From: Streptosporangiaceae bacterium | GTDB taxonomy: Bacteria > Actinomycetota > Actinomycetes > Streptosporangiales > Streptosporangiaceae | Length of the DNA stretch: 59,328 nucleotides | Reading direction: 5' to 3' | Assembly: GCA_030041275.1 (NCBI GenBank) | Contig: JASHOE010000143.1 | Coordinates: 1-59,328 of the forward strand | Shown: in pieces, positions 18,758 through 27,208 of the stretch | How positions within the stretch are numbered: the first letter of the stretch is position 1 | Layout of the letters: each line of letters begins with the position of its first letter | The notes under the pieces: model-generated | The model's input: only the letters and a program-made list of their open reading frames with translations | The model's database searches: none | What the model was told of the DNA's origin: nothing | Translations under genes and position numbers: made by a program

Positions 18758-19267
18758 CTACTCGCCGACGTCGCCGTCGGCGAGCTCGCAGACGATGTCC
18801 AGGTGCCCCACGTGCCGCGCGTATTCCTGCAGCAGATGGAACAGCACACGTTCTAGCGTGGCAGGCGGGCGGCCGGCCCAGCGCTCGCCCGGCCGGCCCA
18901 CCTCCGCTAGGTCGTGCCTGGCGATGACGGCAGCCGAGCGCGCAGCTTGCTCGCGGGCGGCGTCGGCCAGCTCTGCGAAGGTCTCGCCGGGCCCGACGTA
19001 CCAGCGGTCGCCGCGCCGGTCGCCCCAGGGGTCGCCGACGTCCAGCCCCTCGAAGCCCCACTCCAGCCAGCGCCGCTCCACGTAGGTCAGGTGCCGGAGC
19101 AGCTCGATCGGCGTCCAGCCGGACGGCAGGCTGCTTGACCGCAACGCGCCGGAGGGCAGCGACTCCAGCTTGCGGATTAGCGTGGACCGGAAGAAGTCCA
19201 GATAGCGGGTGAACACCTCGGCTTCGGAGGCGGTCGGCTCGGTAGGCGAGGGGAACGGGATGGTCAT
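18758..19267 (-). CDS. DinB/DUF664-family protein
   Basis: A 169-residue four-helix-bundle protein of the DinB/DUF664 type. Conserved pieces are GWTPIELLRHLTYVERRWLEWGFEG (first metal His, H-x-x-x-E) and LFHLLQEYARHVGHLDIVCE carrying the two later histidines that complete the metal triad. Family members include mycothiol-dependent enzymes and transferases in actinomycetes. ATG 19267 is preceded by GGAGG at 8 nt; an upstream ATG at 19282 is less likely. Convergent with the membrane protein gene at 18747. Confidence 0.82.
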   Translation of the reverse strand: MTIPFPSPTEPTASEAEVFTRYLDFFRSTLIRKLESLPSGALRSSSLPSGWTPIELLRHLTYVERRWLEWGFEGLDVGDPWGDRRGDRWYVGPGETFAELADAAREQAARSAAVIARHDLAEVGRPGERWAGRPPATLERVLFHLLQEYARHVGHLDIVCELADGDVGE

Positions 19268-19300
19268 ACCGCCAGCCTCCACCCCCGGTCCGGCTGGTCG

Positions 19301-19900
19301 CTAGCCGATAACGGCGGCCGGGAGGTTCCACTCGCTGATGACGGGATCGGCGTGCTCGGTGCCGAGTAGGCTCAGCGTCCCGGTGTCAAGCCGGAACAGC
19401 CGGCCCGCTTCGGGCGGCAACCCGAGCCACCGCGCCGTGAGCACCCGGAGCAGGTGGCCGTGCGCCACGAGCGCGACGTCGCCGCGCGGGAGCAGCGGGG
19501 TGACGCGGCCGAGGACCGTGTCGGCCCGGTCCGCGACCTGTTCGATGGTCTCCCCAGGGTGCGCGGCGTCGCCGGGAACGACGCCGTCACGCCACAGGCT
19601 CCAGCCTGGCCGATCGGTGCGGATCTGCGCGGTCGTGCGCCCCTCGTATCCGCCGTAGTCCCATTCCTGCAGGTCCGGGTCGACGATGGCCGCCTCGAGC
19701 CCGGCCAATTCCGCGGTACGCCGCGCCCGGCTTGCCGGGCTGGTGAAGGCGGTGGCGATCGGCCGATCGGCCAGCGCGGGCGCGAGCTCGATCGCGGCGG
19801 CCTCCCCTGCGTCCGTCAGCGGCACGTCGGTGCGCCCGGTGTGGCGGCCAGCGCGGCTCCACTCCGTGGCTCCGTGCCTGATCAAGATCAGCTCACCCAT
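19301..19900 (-). CDS. Histidine phosphatase (phosphoglycerate-mutase-like)
   Basis: A 199-residue histidine-phosphatase-superfamily protein. LILIRHGATEWSRAGRHTGRTDVPLT contains the catalytic RHG histidine (about residue 8) and the supporting Arg; FTSPASRARRTAEL supplies the second Arg; LQEWDYGGYEGRTT the acid-base Glu; and VALVAHGHLLRVL the second catalytic His. All key residues are present. It may act on phosphosugars or other small phosphoesters. Start ATG 19900 fits the family N-terminus; the upstream extension to 19954 has no support. It is divergent from the ArsR-like gene, 119 bp away. Confidence 0.88.
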   Translation of the reverse strand: MGELILIRHGATEWSRAGRHTGRTDVPLTDAGEAAAIELAPALADRPIATAFTSPASRARRTAELAGLEAAIVDPDLQEWDYGGYEGRTTAQIRTDRPGWSLWRDGVVPGDAAHPGETIEQVADRADTVLGRVTPLLPRGDVALVAHGHLLRVLTARWLGLPPEAGRLFRLDTGTLSLLGTEHADPVISEWNLPAAVIG

Positions 19901-19979
19901 AGCCAAGCATGATGTCAGGCGGGAACGAGGTGCGCTCCCCGGCGCGGCCTCCATGGGCGTCTCGGTGCCGAGGCGCTAT

Positions 19980-20008
19980 TTGACAGCCGCCTCCGTCATA
20001 TGTAAGTT
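19980..20008 (+). promoter_or_regulatory. Sigma70-type promoter for the ArsR-like operon
   Basis: TTGACA (19980-19985) is a perfect -35 hexamer. A 17-bp spacer leads to TAAGTT (20003-20008), which matches the TANNNT -10 pattern. The predicted start is about 5 nt before the GTG at 20020, so the leader is very short or absent. A second TGACAG copy (20014-20019) lies right before the start codon and could be part of an operator. Confidence 0.6.
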
Positions 20009-20019
20009 TCCTCTGACAG

Positions 20020-20379
20020 GTGAAATACCAGACCCCGGAGTTCGCGCTGATCAGCGAGGCAGAGCTGCTAGCCATGCTCACCGCCGTGGCCAATCCGCTA
20101 CGGCTGCGGGTAGTGGCCGAGCTGTCCGGCGGGCGGGTACACGTCAGCGAGCTGGCTCGCAGACTCGGGATCTCCAGGCCGCTGCTGTACATGCACCTGG
20201 ATCGGCTCGAAAAAGCTGGGCTCGTCACCGGTCAGCTGGAACTGTCAGAGGACGGCAAAGCGATGAAGTACTACGAGCTGGCCCCGTTCGAGCTTCGGCT
20301 CGACGCGCAGCGGATCACTGACGCTGTCCGAGCGAGCGAGCAGGACACCGAGATGAAAGAGACGGCGAGCGAAGAATGA
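20020..20379 (+). CDS. ArsR-type winged helix-turn-helix regulator
   Basis: A 119-residue DNA-binding protein. LTAVANPLRLRVVAELSGGRVHVSELARRLGISRPLLYMHLDRLEKAGLVTGQLEL is a clean ArsR/TrmB-like wHTH, the recognition helix lying in ISRPLLYMHLDRLE. The wing continues with AMKYYELAPFEL. No metal-binding ELCVCDL motif is visible, so the inducer is unlikely to be a metal bound at the usual alpha3 site. It starts the run of three overlapping genes that precedes the MMPL pair and probably controls it. GTG start, with a strong promoter just upstream. Confidence 0.82.
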   Translation: MKYQTPEFALISEAELLAMLTAVANPLRLRVVAELSGGRVHVSELARRLGISRPLLYMHLDRLEKAGLVTGQLELSEDGKAMKYYELAPFELRLDAQRITDAVRASEQDTEMKETASEE

Positions 20380-20648
20380 ACAGCGCGCACGTGGTAGCCC
20401 TCACCAGCAGCGCGGAGGCCGGCATCGCCATCGGCCTCGGCATCCCTGCCTTCGTCTGTGCCGCGATCGCGGTGATCGTGTGGGCGTACTTCCGGCTGCA
20501 AGCGCACCGAGCCGACGCGGTGGCGATGGCGCACTACCGCAAGCTGGCCGAGGAAGCCGTGGCCAACCAGCAGGAGTTGCGGACCGAGCTGACCAAGCTG
20601 ACCGAGAAGGTGGCGACGGTGGAGAAGCTGATGCGAGATGTCGGATGA
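20376..20648 (+). CDS. Small single-pass membrane protein with a coiled coil
   Basis: 90 residues. Residues 13-38 form one hydrophobic transmembrane helix (AGIAIGLGIPAFVCAAIAVIVW), and residues about 43-88 are a charged heptad-rich stretch (HYRKLAEEAVANQQELRTEL) predicted to be a coiled coil on the cytoplasmic side. The ATG overlaps the regulator stop and its stop overlaps the next ATG, both by 4 bp, so it is translated in step with the regulator and the sensor protein. Function unknown; a scaffold or transmembrane signal coupler is a reasonable guess. Confidence 0.75.
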   Translation: MNSAHVVALTSSAEAGIAIGLGIPAFVCAAIAVIVWAYFRLQAHRADAVAMAHYRKLAEEAVANQQELRTELTKLTEKVATVEKLMRDVG

Positions 20649-21436
20649 CCGCGGCGACCGGCCCGCCGGCGATATCCCGGCTGCCGCTGTACCGCAACCC
20701 GGTCCGGCTGCTGCTGTCGCCGAGCCCGTGGCGCGCCGCCGGCTACCTGCTGAGCTACCTGGTCGTCAGCGGGCTGTTGTTCGCGGTGGTGGTTACCGCC
20801 TCGGTCACGACCGCCGCGCTGGCCGTGACCGTCGCGCTGGCGCCGCTGCTCATCGCCTCCGCAGTCCTGATCCGCGGCTGCGCGTCGGTAGAGCGCACGA
20901 TGCTGCGGCAGGTTTTCCGCCAGCCGGTGCCTGGCAACTACCCGGCGCCCGCACCCCCCGGCCTGTGGCGGCGCGGCAGGGCTGCGTGGACCAGCGGCGC
21001 GACCTGGCGCGACGTGGCTTACCTGACCGGACTGTGGGTGCCGCTGTACGCCCTGGACACGATCGTGTTCGCGGTCTGGGTCTCGTTGCTGGCCGGGATC
21101 ACGCTGCCGCTGTGGTACCGGCACGTGGCGGACGTGTGCTTCGGCACCTGCTCCGGCCATGCCCCGGGCGTCCTCTTCGGTAGCTTCCCGGCAGGCCCGC
21201 GTGGTCCGGGGGCGAGCGGGCTGTGGATCTATCCGTCCCTCGGCCCGGCCTTGCTCGTCGCGGCCGCCTGCCTCATCGCGTTCGTGCTGTTCAGCTACGT
21301 ACTCGTCCTGACCGCACGGCTGCACGGACAGATCGCCAGGGCGCTGTTGCGTGGCCCGTCCGATCCGCTGGGTCTGGCCAGGAGCGTGCTGGCCGAGCCC
21401 GGCCCGCTCGGGTCGCTCCGAGCCAACAGCGGCTAG
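20645..21436 (+). CDS. Free-standing PF13796-type membrane sensor-domain protein
   Basis: A 263-residue membrane protein with four to five hydrophobic segments in the pattern of the 'putative sensor' domain PF13796: YRNPVRLLLSPSPWRAAGYL, TASVTTAALAVTVALAPL, TWRDVAYLTGLWVPLYALDTIVF, and a C-terminal membrane segment followed by LHGQIARALLRGPSDP. In actinomycetes this domain is normally fused to a histidine-kinase module; here there is no kinase. ATG 20645 overlaps the upstream stop. A perfect hairpin terminates transcription right after. It may sense membrane-active compounds and signal through the coiled-coil protein and ArsR-like regulator (inference). Confidence 0.75.
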   Translation: MTAATGPPAISRLPLYRNPVRLLLSPSPWRAAGYLLSYLVVSGLLFAVVVTASVTTAALAVTVALAPLLIASAVLIRGCASVERTMLRQVFRQPVPGNYPAPAPPGLWRRGRAAWTSGATWRDVAYLTGLWVPLYALDTIVFAVWVSLLAGITLPLWYRHVADVCFGTCSGHAPGVLFGSFPAGPRGPGASGLWIYPSLGPALLVAAACLIAFVLFSYVLVLTARLHGQIARALLRGPSDPLGLARSVLAEPGPLGSLRANSG

Positions 21437-21445
21437 ACCGCAAAA

Positions 21446-21477
21446 CCCCGCCCGCGAGCTGGCACTCGCGGGCGGGG
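21446..21477 (+). terminator. Strong hairpin terminator between the sensor gene and the first MMPL gene
   Basis: A perfect 13-bp inverted repeat, CCCCGCCCGCGAG (21446-21458) with CTCGCGGGCGGGG (21465-21477), loop CTGGCA. It is almost entirely G-C and has no T-run, as expected for this genome. It would partially or fully separate the regulatory trio from the transporters. Confidence 0.85.
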
Positions 21478-21518
21478 CCACCGCGACCAGCAAACATCAC
21501 CCGCCTAGGAGGGCAGCA

Positions 21519-23759
21519 ATGCGCCAGCCGCAGCTTCCAGTATTGCCACCCGCGGAGGGACATCCTCCGCAAACCCCGCCCGACGCGCCGCGGCGTGGCC
21601 GTCCGCCGATCGTCGAGCGGATCGCGGCGTGGAGTGCCCTGCACCGCAAAACCGCGGTGTTCGGCTGGCTCGGCCTGGTGGCGATCGTGTTCGTCATCGG
21701 CCAGTTCATGTCGGCGAGCACGGTCCCGTCCTACGACCCTGGCCAGTCCGGCGTGGCCGAGCGGGCGCTGCAGCGGGTCGGTGACCTCGGCCCGCCGCCG
21801 GCGGAGGTCGTGCTGATCCAGGCGAAGACCGCGAACGGCAGGTGGCAGACGGACCCGGAGCTGCGGACGGCGACGGAGCAGGTGGTCAGCGCGCTCTCCA
21901 GGCTGCCGCGATCGACGGCGAGCGCCATCCGGTCTCCGCTGAGCCACGGCGGCGGGTCACTGGTGTCGGCCGACGGCCGGTCGGCGCTGGTGACCTTCAA
22001 CGTGACCGGAGCCAACGAGGACCAGGCCGTGCTGCCGGCGCAGCGGGCGGTAGCCGCGGTGCAGTCCAGGTACCCGCAGCTCCGCATCGCCGAGACCGGC
22101 GACGCCAGCGTTGACCGGGCGGCCAGCAATTTGCTGAGCAGCGACTTCCGTCGGGCCGAGTCGACCTCACTGCCGATCACTCTGATCCTGCTCGTGATCG
22201 TGTTCGGAGCGCTGATCGCCGCCGGGATCCCGCTGCTGCTGGCCGTCACCGCCGTCGTCACGGCCATCTCGCTGACATCGGTCATCGGCCAGTGGCTGCC
22301 GACCGGCCAGAGCACCTCCGAAGTCGTGCTGATCTTCGGGATGGCCGTCGGCGTCGACTACTCGCTGTTCTACCTGCGCAGGGAGCGGGAGGAACGGGCC
22401 GCGGGGCGCGGCACGCTCGAGGCGCTGCGGATCGCGGCCAGGACCTCGGGCCGGGCCATTGTGATCTCTGGGGTCACGGTGATGGTCGCCCTGGCCGGGC
22501 TGTTCCTGACCGGGTTCTCGGTGTTCACCGGGATCGGTCTCGGCACCATCGCCGTGGTCGGTGTTTCCGTCGCCGGGTCGCTGACCTTCCTGCCAGCGCT
22601 GCTCGCCTGGTTGGGACCGCGCGCCGATCGCGGCAAGATCCCGTTCCTCGGCCGGCGCCGCACCGCGTCGCGGCCGTCGAAGCTCTGGGCGGCCGTGGTT
22701 CGCCGGGTGGCGCGCCGGCCGGCGGCCTGGGGCGGGATCGCAGCCGTGGCCATGGTGGCGCTGGCAGTCCCGGCGCTGAGCATGCGACTCGGCACTCCAC
22801 CAGACGGTGGCTTCCCGGTCAGCCTCCCAGTCGCCCAGACTGCCGACGCAGTCCAGCGGGCGTTCCCGGCCGTGCCGTCGCCAGCGCAGGTCGTCGTCAC
22901 CGGCAACAACCTGCACAGTTCAGCGGTAACGGCGGCGGTCACCTCCCTGGAGCACACGGCATCGGCCTCCGGCCCCGTCCGGCAGCCCGTGACGGCAGCG
23001 TACGTCGCACACGGCCGGGCGCTGGTCGTGTCTGTTCCGCTAGCCGGGAACGTGACGGACGCGCGCGCCAATGCGGCTCTGCTCAGCCTCCGGAATACGA
23101 TCCTGCCGGCGACCTTGGGCAAAGTTCGGGGGATCAGCTGGGCCGTATCGGGAAATACCGCGAATAACTACGACGACATTGCCGCGCTGCACGGCCGGAC
23201 GCCGCTCGTGCTGGCGGTCGTCGCAGGGCTGGCGTTCCTGCTGCTGCTCGTAGCGTTCGAGTCGGTCGCGATCGCGCTGATCTCGGTCGGGCTGAACATG
23301 CTGTCGGTGGCGGCCGCGTTCGGGATCGTGACGCTGATCTTCCAGGACGGCCACCTGGCGGGCCCGCTAGCTTTTACCAGCTTCGGGGCGATCGTGTCCT
23401 GGGTGCCGCTGTTCATCTTCGTGTTCCTGTTCGGCATCAGCATGGACTACCACGTGTTTGTGCTGACCCGGATACGGGAGCTACGCGCTCGCGGATCCAG
23501 CATGCGCGACGCGGTGGTCGGCGGTATCGCCGGCAGCGCGGGTGTGGTCACGTCCGCGGCCGTGATCATGGTGGCGGTGTTCTCCGTGCTGGCCACGCTG
23601 TCGCTCATCCCGCTCCAGATGCTCGGGGTCGGGCTGGCCGCGGCGATACTGATCGACGCGACCGTGGTGAGGGGAGTGCTGCTGCCAGCGGCGCTCAGTC
23701 TGCTGGGCGACCGAGCCTGGCGCGCGCCAGGTTTTCTGCGCCGTCCGCAGGGCAGCTGA
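21519..23759 (+). CDS. MMPL-family RND-type transporter (copy 1)
   Basis: A 746-residue MMPL protein with two halves. The N-terminal helix (about residues 44-64) precedes a large extracytoplasmic loop (YDPGQSGVAERALQRV ...). The core includes IGMAVGVDYSLF-type segment (FGMAVGVDYSLFYLRREREER, about residue 282) with the Asp-Tyr pair that relays protons, and its C-terminal partner FGISMDYHVFVLTRIRELRA. VTLIFQDGHL is also typical. About 12 transmembrane helices. MMPL proteins export lipids or hydrophobic metabolites using the proton gradient. ATG 21519 has TAGGAGGG upstream; this is a strong Shine-Dalgarno. It is about 50% alike by eye to the neighbouring gene. Confidence 0.92.
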   Translation: MRQPQLPVLPPAEGHPPQTPPDAPRRGRPPIVERIAAWSALHRKTAVFGWLGLVAIVFVIGQFMSASTVPSYDPGQSGVAERALQRVGDLGPPPAEVVLIQAKTANGRWQTDPELRTATEQVVSALSRLPRSTASAIRSPLSHGGGSLVSADGRSALVTFNVTGANEDQAVLPAQRAVAAVQSRYPQLRIAETGDASVDRAASNLLSSDFRRAESTSLPITLILLVIVFGALIAAGIPLLLAVTAVVTAISLTSVIGQWLPTGQSTSEVVLIFGMAVGVDYSLFYLRREREERAAGRGTLEALRIAARTSGRAIVISGVTVMVALAGLFLTGFSVFTGIGLGTIAVVGVSVAGSLTFLPALLAWLGPRADRGKIPFLGRRRTASRPSKLWAAVVRRVARRPAAWGGIAAVAMVALAVPALSMRLGTPPDGGFPVSLPVAQTADAVQRAFPAVPSPAQVVVTGNNLHSSAVTAAVTSLEHTASASGPVRQPVTAAYVAHGRALVVSVPLAGNVTDARANAALLSLRNTILPATLGKVRGISWAVSGNTANNYDDIAALHGRTPLVLAVVAGLAFLLLLVAFESVAIALISVGLNMLSVAAAFGIVTLIFQDGHLAGPLAFTSFGAIVSWVPLFIFVFLFGISMDYHVFVLTRIRELRARGSSMRDAVVGGIAGSAGVVTSAAVIMVAVFSVLATLSLIPLQMLGVGLAAAILIDATVVRGVLLPAALSLLGDRAWRAPGFLRRPQGS

Positions 23760-23799
23760 GGACAGCCCGGGCACAAGCTCGGGAATCGGTAAAGATGTG

Positions 23800-23842
23800 G
23801 CCCGACCCGCCGAGACCGGCCCACGCAGGCCGGCGGGCGGGC
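23800..23842 (+). terminator. Hairpin between the two MMPL genes
   Basis: An imperfect GC-rich inverted repeat: inner stem CCGGCC/GGCCGG around CACGCA, extended outward by CCCGCC pairing with GGGCGGG across a small internal loop. No T-run. The 173-bp gap between the two MMPL genes therefore probably holds a terminator followed by a separate promoter that I cannot place. Confidence 0.55.
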
Positions 23843-23932
23843 TACAGTTACCGGAACTAGCTGCCCGGCGCCCCCTGCCCTGGACTCGGGCGCAGCTGAT
23901 CCCCTGGTGACCCCCCGAGCCAGCGAGCGACC

Positions 23933-26221
23933 ATGCGCCTGCTCCCGAGCCCAGTCGAAGACGCCAAGACCGGCAACCCGCGCCGGCCGCTCGTGGAGCG
24001 CGTCGCGTGCTGGAGCGCCAGGCACCGCAAGACCGCCGTGGGCGCGTGGCTGGCCTTCATGGCGGCGGCCTTCATCGCCGGGCAGCTCGGCGGCGGCGCT
24101 AGCGTGCACCAGTACGACCCAGGCCAGGCCGGGCAGGCGGAGCAGGTGCTCGCCAAGCTCGGTGTGGTTAGCCCGCCTGCCGAGAGCGTGCTGATTCAGG
24201 CTCGGGCGGAGGAGAAGATCCCGGCCGTCACGGCCGCGGCCGACGTGAGCGATGCCACTCTGCAGGTCAGGGCCGCCCTGTCCGCGCTGCCGCGGGCTGC
24301 GGCCGACGTCCGCGGCCCATTCGTTGGCCGCGGGGGCAGCGAGCTGGTCACCTTCAATGTGGCCGGTCCGCACGCCGCGGCGCAGAGCACCGTGCAGGCC
24401 GACCTCGCCGCGGTCCAGCGGGTGCAGGCCAAAAATACCGCCTTGCTGGTCCAGGAGGCGGGCTCCGCCAGCACGAACCGGGTGGCGAACGCGCTGCTCG
24501 GCCAGGACTTCCGCAAGTCCGAGTGGACGTCCATCCCGCTGACGCTCGTCTTGCTACTGGCGGTGTTCGGCGCCGTGATCGCAGCCGGCATCCCGGTGCT
24601 GCTGGCCGGCACCGCGGTCATCACTGCGGTGTCGCTGCTCAGTGTCGCCGGGCACTGGTTCCCCGTCGGCTCTGGCACCTCCGAGCTGGTGCTGGTCATC
24701 GGCATGGCCGTCGGCGTCGACTACTCGCTGTTCTACCTGCGCCGGGAACGGGAGGAACGAGCCGCCGGACACGATGAGCAGTCCGTGGTGGGCCTCGCGG
24801 CGGCGACCTCCGGGCGGGCCATCCTGGTCTCCGGGCTCACGGTCATGGTGTCGCTGGCGGGTCTATTCCTGACCGGCATCGACATGTTCACGGGTATCGC
24901 GTTCGGCACCATCATGGTGGTTGGCGTCGCGGTGCTCGGCTCGCTGTTCTTCCTGCCCGCGCTGCTGTCCTGGCTCGGGCCGTGGGCGGACCGGCTCCAG
25001 CTGCCTTACCTCGGCCGCCGGCGCACGCATCCGCAGCCGTCGCAGCTTTGGTCTGGTCTCGCCCGGCGCGTCGTGCGGCGGCCCCTGCTGCTCGGCGGGC
25101 TGGCGGCCGCCGCGCTCCTCGCGCTCAGCGCGCCGGCGCTGGGCATGCGGCTGACCAATCCCGCCATCGACCTGCCGAGCAATCAGCCGATCGTGCAAGT
25201 GCTCGCTGACATCCAGCATGATTTCCCGGCCAAGCCGCCCCCCGCCGAGGTGGTCGTCAGCGGCGCTGGCCTGAACAGTCCGGGCATGCAGCGGGAGATC
25301 GCGGCGCTGCGTGCCTATCCGGGCGTCGGCCGGCCCCTGAACGTCGAACCTGTGGCCGGCGGCCGAGCGCTCGTGATCGACGTGCCGCTGGCCGGAAACG
25401 GCACCAGCACGCGATCCACCGACGCGCTGATGACGCTCGAGAACCGGGTACTTCCGGCCACGATCGGCAAGGTCCCTGGTGCTAGCTTCGCCGTCACCGG
25501 CAACACTGCATCCAACGTCGACCTGCGCGCGATGCTGCACTCCCGCACGCCTATCGTGTTCGGCGTCGTGGCCCTGCTGGCCTTCGTGCTGCTCCTGCTC
25601 GCATTCCGCAGCCTGACGATCCCGCTGGTCTCCATCGTGCTGAACTTCCTGTCCGTCGGCGGGGCGTACGGGCTCGTGACCCTGATCTTCCAGGACGGCC
25701 ACCTGCAGTCGCTGCTTGGCTTTACTTCCTTCGGCGCGCTGATCCCCTGGGTGCCGCTATTCACGTTCGTGATGCTGTTCGGGCTGAGCATGGACTACCA
25801 CGTCTTCATCCTCAGCCGCATCAGGGAGGCGTGGTCGGTCGGCGCGAGCGCGCGCGACGCCGTTGTCGAGGGCGTCGGCCGGTCGGCGGGCGTCGTGACC
25901 AGTGCGGCGGTGATCATGGTCGCGGTGTTCTCGATCTTCGCCACGCTGGACATGATCGACGTCAAGATGCTCGGCGTGGGCCTTGCGGCCGCGGTGATTA
26001 TCGACGCGACGCTGGTGCGCGGCGTGGTGCTGCCCGCTATGCTGGCGCTGCTCGGGGAGCGCGCCTGGTATCTGCCTGCCTGGCTGCGCTGGCTACCCGG
26101 CCGGGGCCTGGTGTGTGAGGGAGCGCGGCTGCGCCGGCACCCGAGGCAGGCACCCCACGGCCAGCCCGCGCCGCCGCGGTCGGCTGCGAAGGTACCAGCG
26201 GGCGTCGGCGTGACTCACTAG
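23933..26221 (+). CDS. MMPL-family RND-type transporter (copy 2)
   Basis: A 762-residue MMPL protein closely matching copy 1 in order and motifs: the N-terminal RHRKTAVGAWLAF segment, QYDPGQAGQAEQVLAKLGV, IGMAVGVDYSLFYLRREREE (about residue 260), the second proton-relay helix FGLSMDYHVFILSRI, and AAAVIIDATLVRGVVLPA. The C-terminal 50 residues (RGLVCEGARLRRHPRQ onward) form a basic, Pro-rich tail not seen in copy 1. The two genes are tandem paralogues and may export related substrates. No clear Shine-Dalgarno precedes ATG 23933; start uncertain by some residues. Confidence 0.9.
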   Translation: MRLLPSPVEDAKTGNPRRPLVERVACWSARHRKTAVGAWLAFMAAAFIAGQLGGGASVHQYDPGQAGQAEQVLAKLGVVSPPAESVLIQARAEEKIPAVTAAADVSDATLQVRAALSALPRAAADVRGPFVGRGGSELVTFNVAGPHAAAQSTVQADLAAVQRVQAKNTALLVQEAGSASTNRVANALLGQDFRKSEWTSIPLTLVLLLAVFGAVIAAGIPVLLAGTAVITAVSLLSVAGHWFPVGSGTSELVLVIGMAVGVDYSLFYLRREREERAAGHDEQSVVGLAAATSGRAILVSGLTVMVSLAGLFLTGIDMFTGIAFGTIMVVGVAVLGSLFFLPALLSWLGPWADRLQLPYLGRRRTHPQPSQLWSGLARRVVRRPLLLGGLAAAALLALSAPALGMRLTNPAIDLPSNQPIVQVLADIQHDFPAKPPPAEVVVSGAGLNSPGMQREIAALRAYPGVGRPLNVEPVAGGRALVIDVPLAGNGTSTRSTDALMTLENRVLPATIGKVPGASFAVTGNTASNVDLRAMLHSRTPIVFGVVALLAFVLLLLAFRSLTIPLVSIVLNFLSVGGAYGLVTLIFQDGHLQSLLGFTSFGALIPWVPLFTFVMLFGLSMDYHVFILSRIREAWSVGASARDAVVEGVGRSAGVVTSAAVIMVAVFSIFATLDMIDVKMLGVGLAAAVIIDATLVRGVVLPAMLALLGERAWYLPAWLRWLPGRGLVCEGARLRRHPRQAPHGQPAPPRSAAKVPAGVGVTH

Positions 26222-26339
26222 CACGGCGGCAGCCGGGGCACTGGCACGGCGCGCCGCGCTCGAGTCGGTTTCGCCTGATTTCACCCCTGCCCTTGTTCGG
26301 CGGGGGCTTATCGCCGCCGGTGGGTTGTGGCGGTCCGGG

Positions 26340-27191
26340 CTAGGGCAGGGTGAGGATCTCGTGGCCGTCTGCGGTGACCGTCAGCGTGTGCTCGAACTGC
26401 GCCGTTCGCTTGCGGTCCGCGGTCACGACCGTCCAGCCGTCGGGCCAGATGTCGTACTCGATCGTGCCGAGCGTCAGCATCGGCTCGATGGTGAACGTCA
26501 TGCCCGGCTCCATGATCACGCCCACTGACGGGTCGTCGAAATGCGGAACGACGAGGCCGGAGTGGAACGTGGTGCCGATGCCATGTCCGGTGAAGTCTCT
26601 GACCACGCCGTAGCCGAACCGACGGGCATACGACTCGATGACCCGGCCGATGGCATTGAGCGGACGACCGGGTGCCACCGCCCGGACACCGCGCATCATG
26701 GCTTCTCTGGTGCGCTCGACGAGCAGGCGGGACTCCTCGTCCACCTCACCGGCCAGGAACGTGGCGTTCGTGTCGCCGTGCACACCGCCGATGTAGGCAG
26801 TGATGTCGATGTTGACGATGTCGCCATCGGCGATCACCGTGTCGTCGGGGATGCCGTGGCAGATGACCTCATTCACCGAGGTGCAGAGCGACTTGGGGAA
26901 GCCCCGGTACCCGAGGGTGCTGGGATAGGCGCCATGGTCGAGCAGGAACTCGTGGCCGATCCGGTCCAGGTCGTCGGTGCTCACGCCCGGCGCCACGTGG
27001 GCGCCGACCTCGGCGAGCGCCTGAGCAGCGACGCGGCCGGCGACGCGCATTAGTTCGATCGTGCCCGCGTCCTTGACCTCAGGCTCGCCCACGCGCGGGG
27101 CGCGCCGGCCGACGTATTCGGGCCGGGTGATAGTCGCGGGGACGCCGCGCTCTGGAGAGATCCGGCCAGGCTGGAGGGTAGCAGGCATCAT
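26340..27191 (-). CDS. map: Methionine aminopeptidase, type I, with N-terminal extension
   Basis: A 283-residue type I methionine aminopeptidase. It has [25 protein letters not shown] (catalytic His), the metal ligands in [43 protein letters not shown] and the C-terminal [10 protein letters not shown]. The N-terminus [18 protein letters not shown] matches the extension of mycobacterial MapB, supporting start 27191 (or the adjacent ATG 27188). It removes initiator methionine from nascent proteins. TAGACT lies 5 nt before the ATG and no Shine-Dalgarno is visible, suggesting a leaderless transcript. It is divergent from the small gene at 27209 by only 17 bp. Confidence 0.95.
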   Translation of the reverse strand: MMPATLQPGRISPERGVPATITRPEYVGRRAPRVGEPEVKDAGTIELMRVAGRVAAQALAEVGAHVAPGVSTDDLDRIGHEFLLDHGAYPSTLGYRGFPKSLCTSVNEVICHGIPDDTVIADGDIVNIDITAYIGGVHGDTNATFLAGEVDEESRLLVERTREAMMRGVRAVAPGRPLNAIGRVIESYARRFGYGVVRDFTGHGIGTTFHSGLVVPHFDDPSVGVIMEPGMTFTIEPMLTLGTIEYDIWPDGWTVVTADRKRTAQFEHTLTVTADGHEILTLP

Positions 27192-27196
27192 CTGCA

Positions 27197-27202
27197 AGTC
27201 TA
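27197..27202 (-). promoter_or_regulatory. Candidate -10 element for leaderless map transcript
   Basis: TAGACT on the minus strand fits TANNNT and ends 5 nt before ATG 27191 (8 nt before ATG 27188). The region is squeezed between two divergent start codons, so the -35 region would lie within the small divergent gene. Confidence 0.3.
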
Positions 27203-27208
27203 GTGGAC

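Noticed and set aside
26284..26306. CCCCTGCC/GGCGGGGG stem between the second MMPL and map as a terminator
   Set aside because: One mismatch in an 8-bp stem and no T-run; too weak to assert in DNA this GC-rich.
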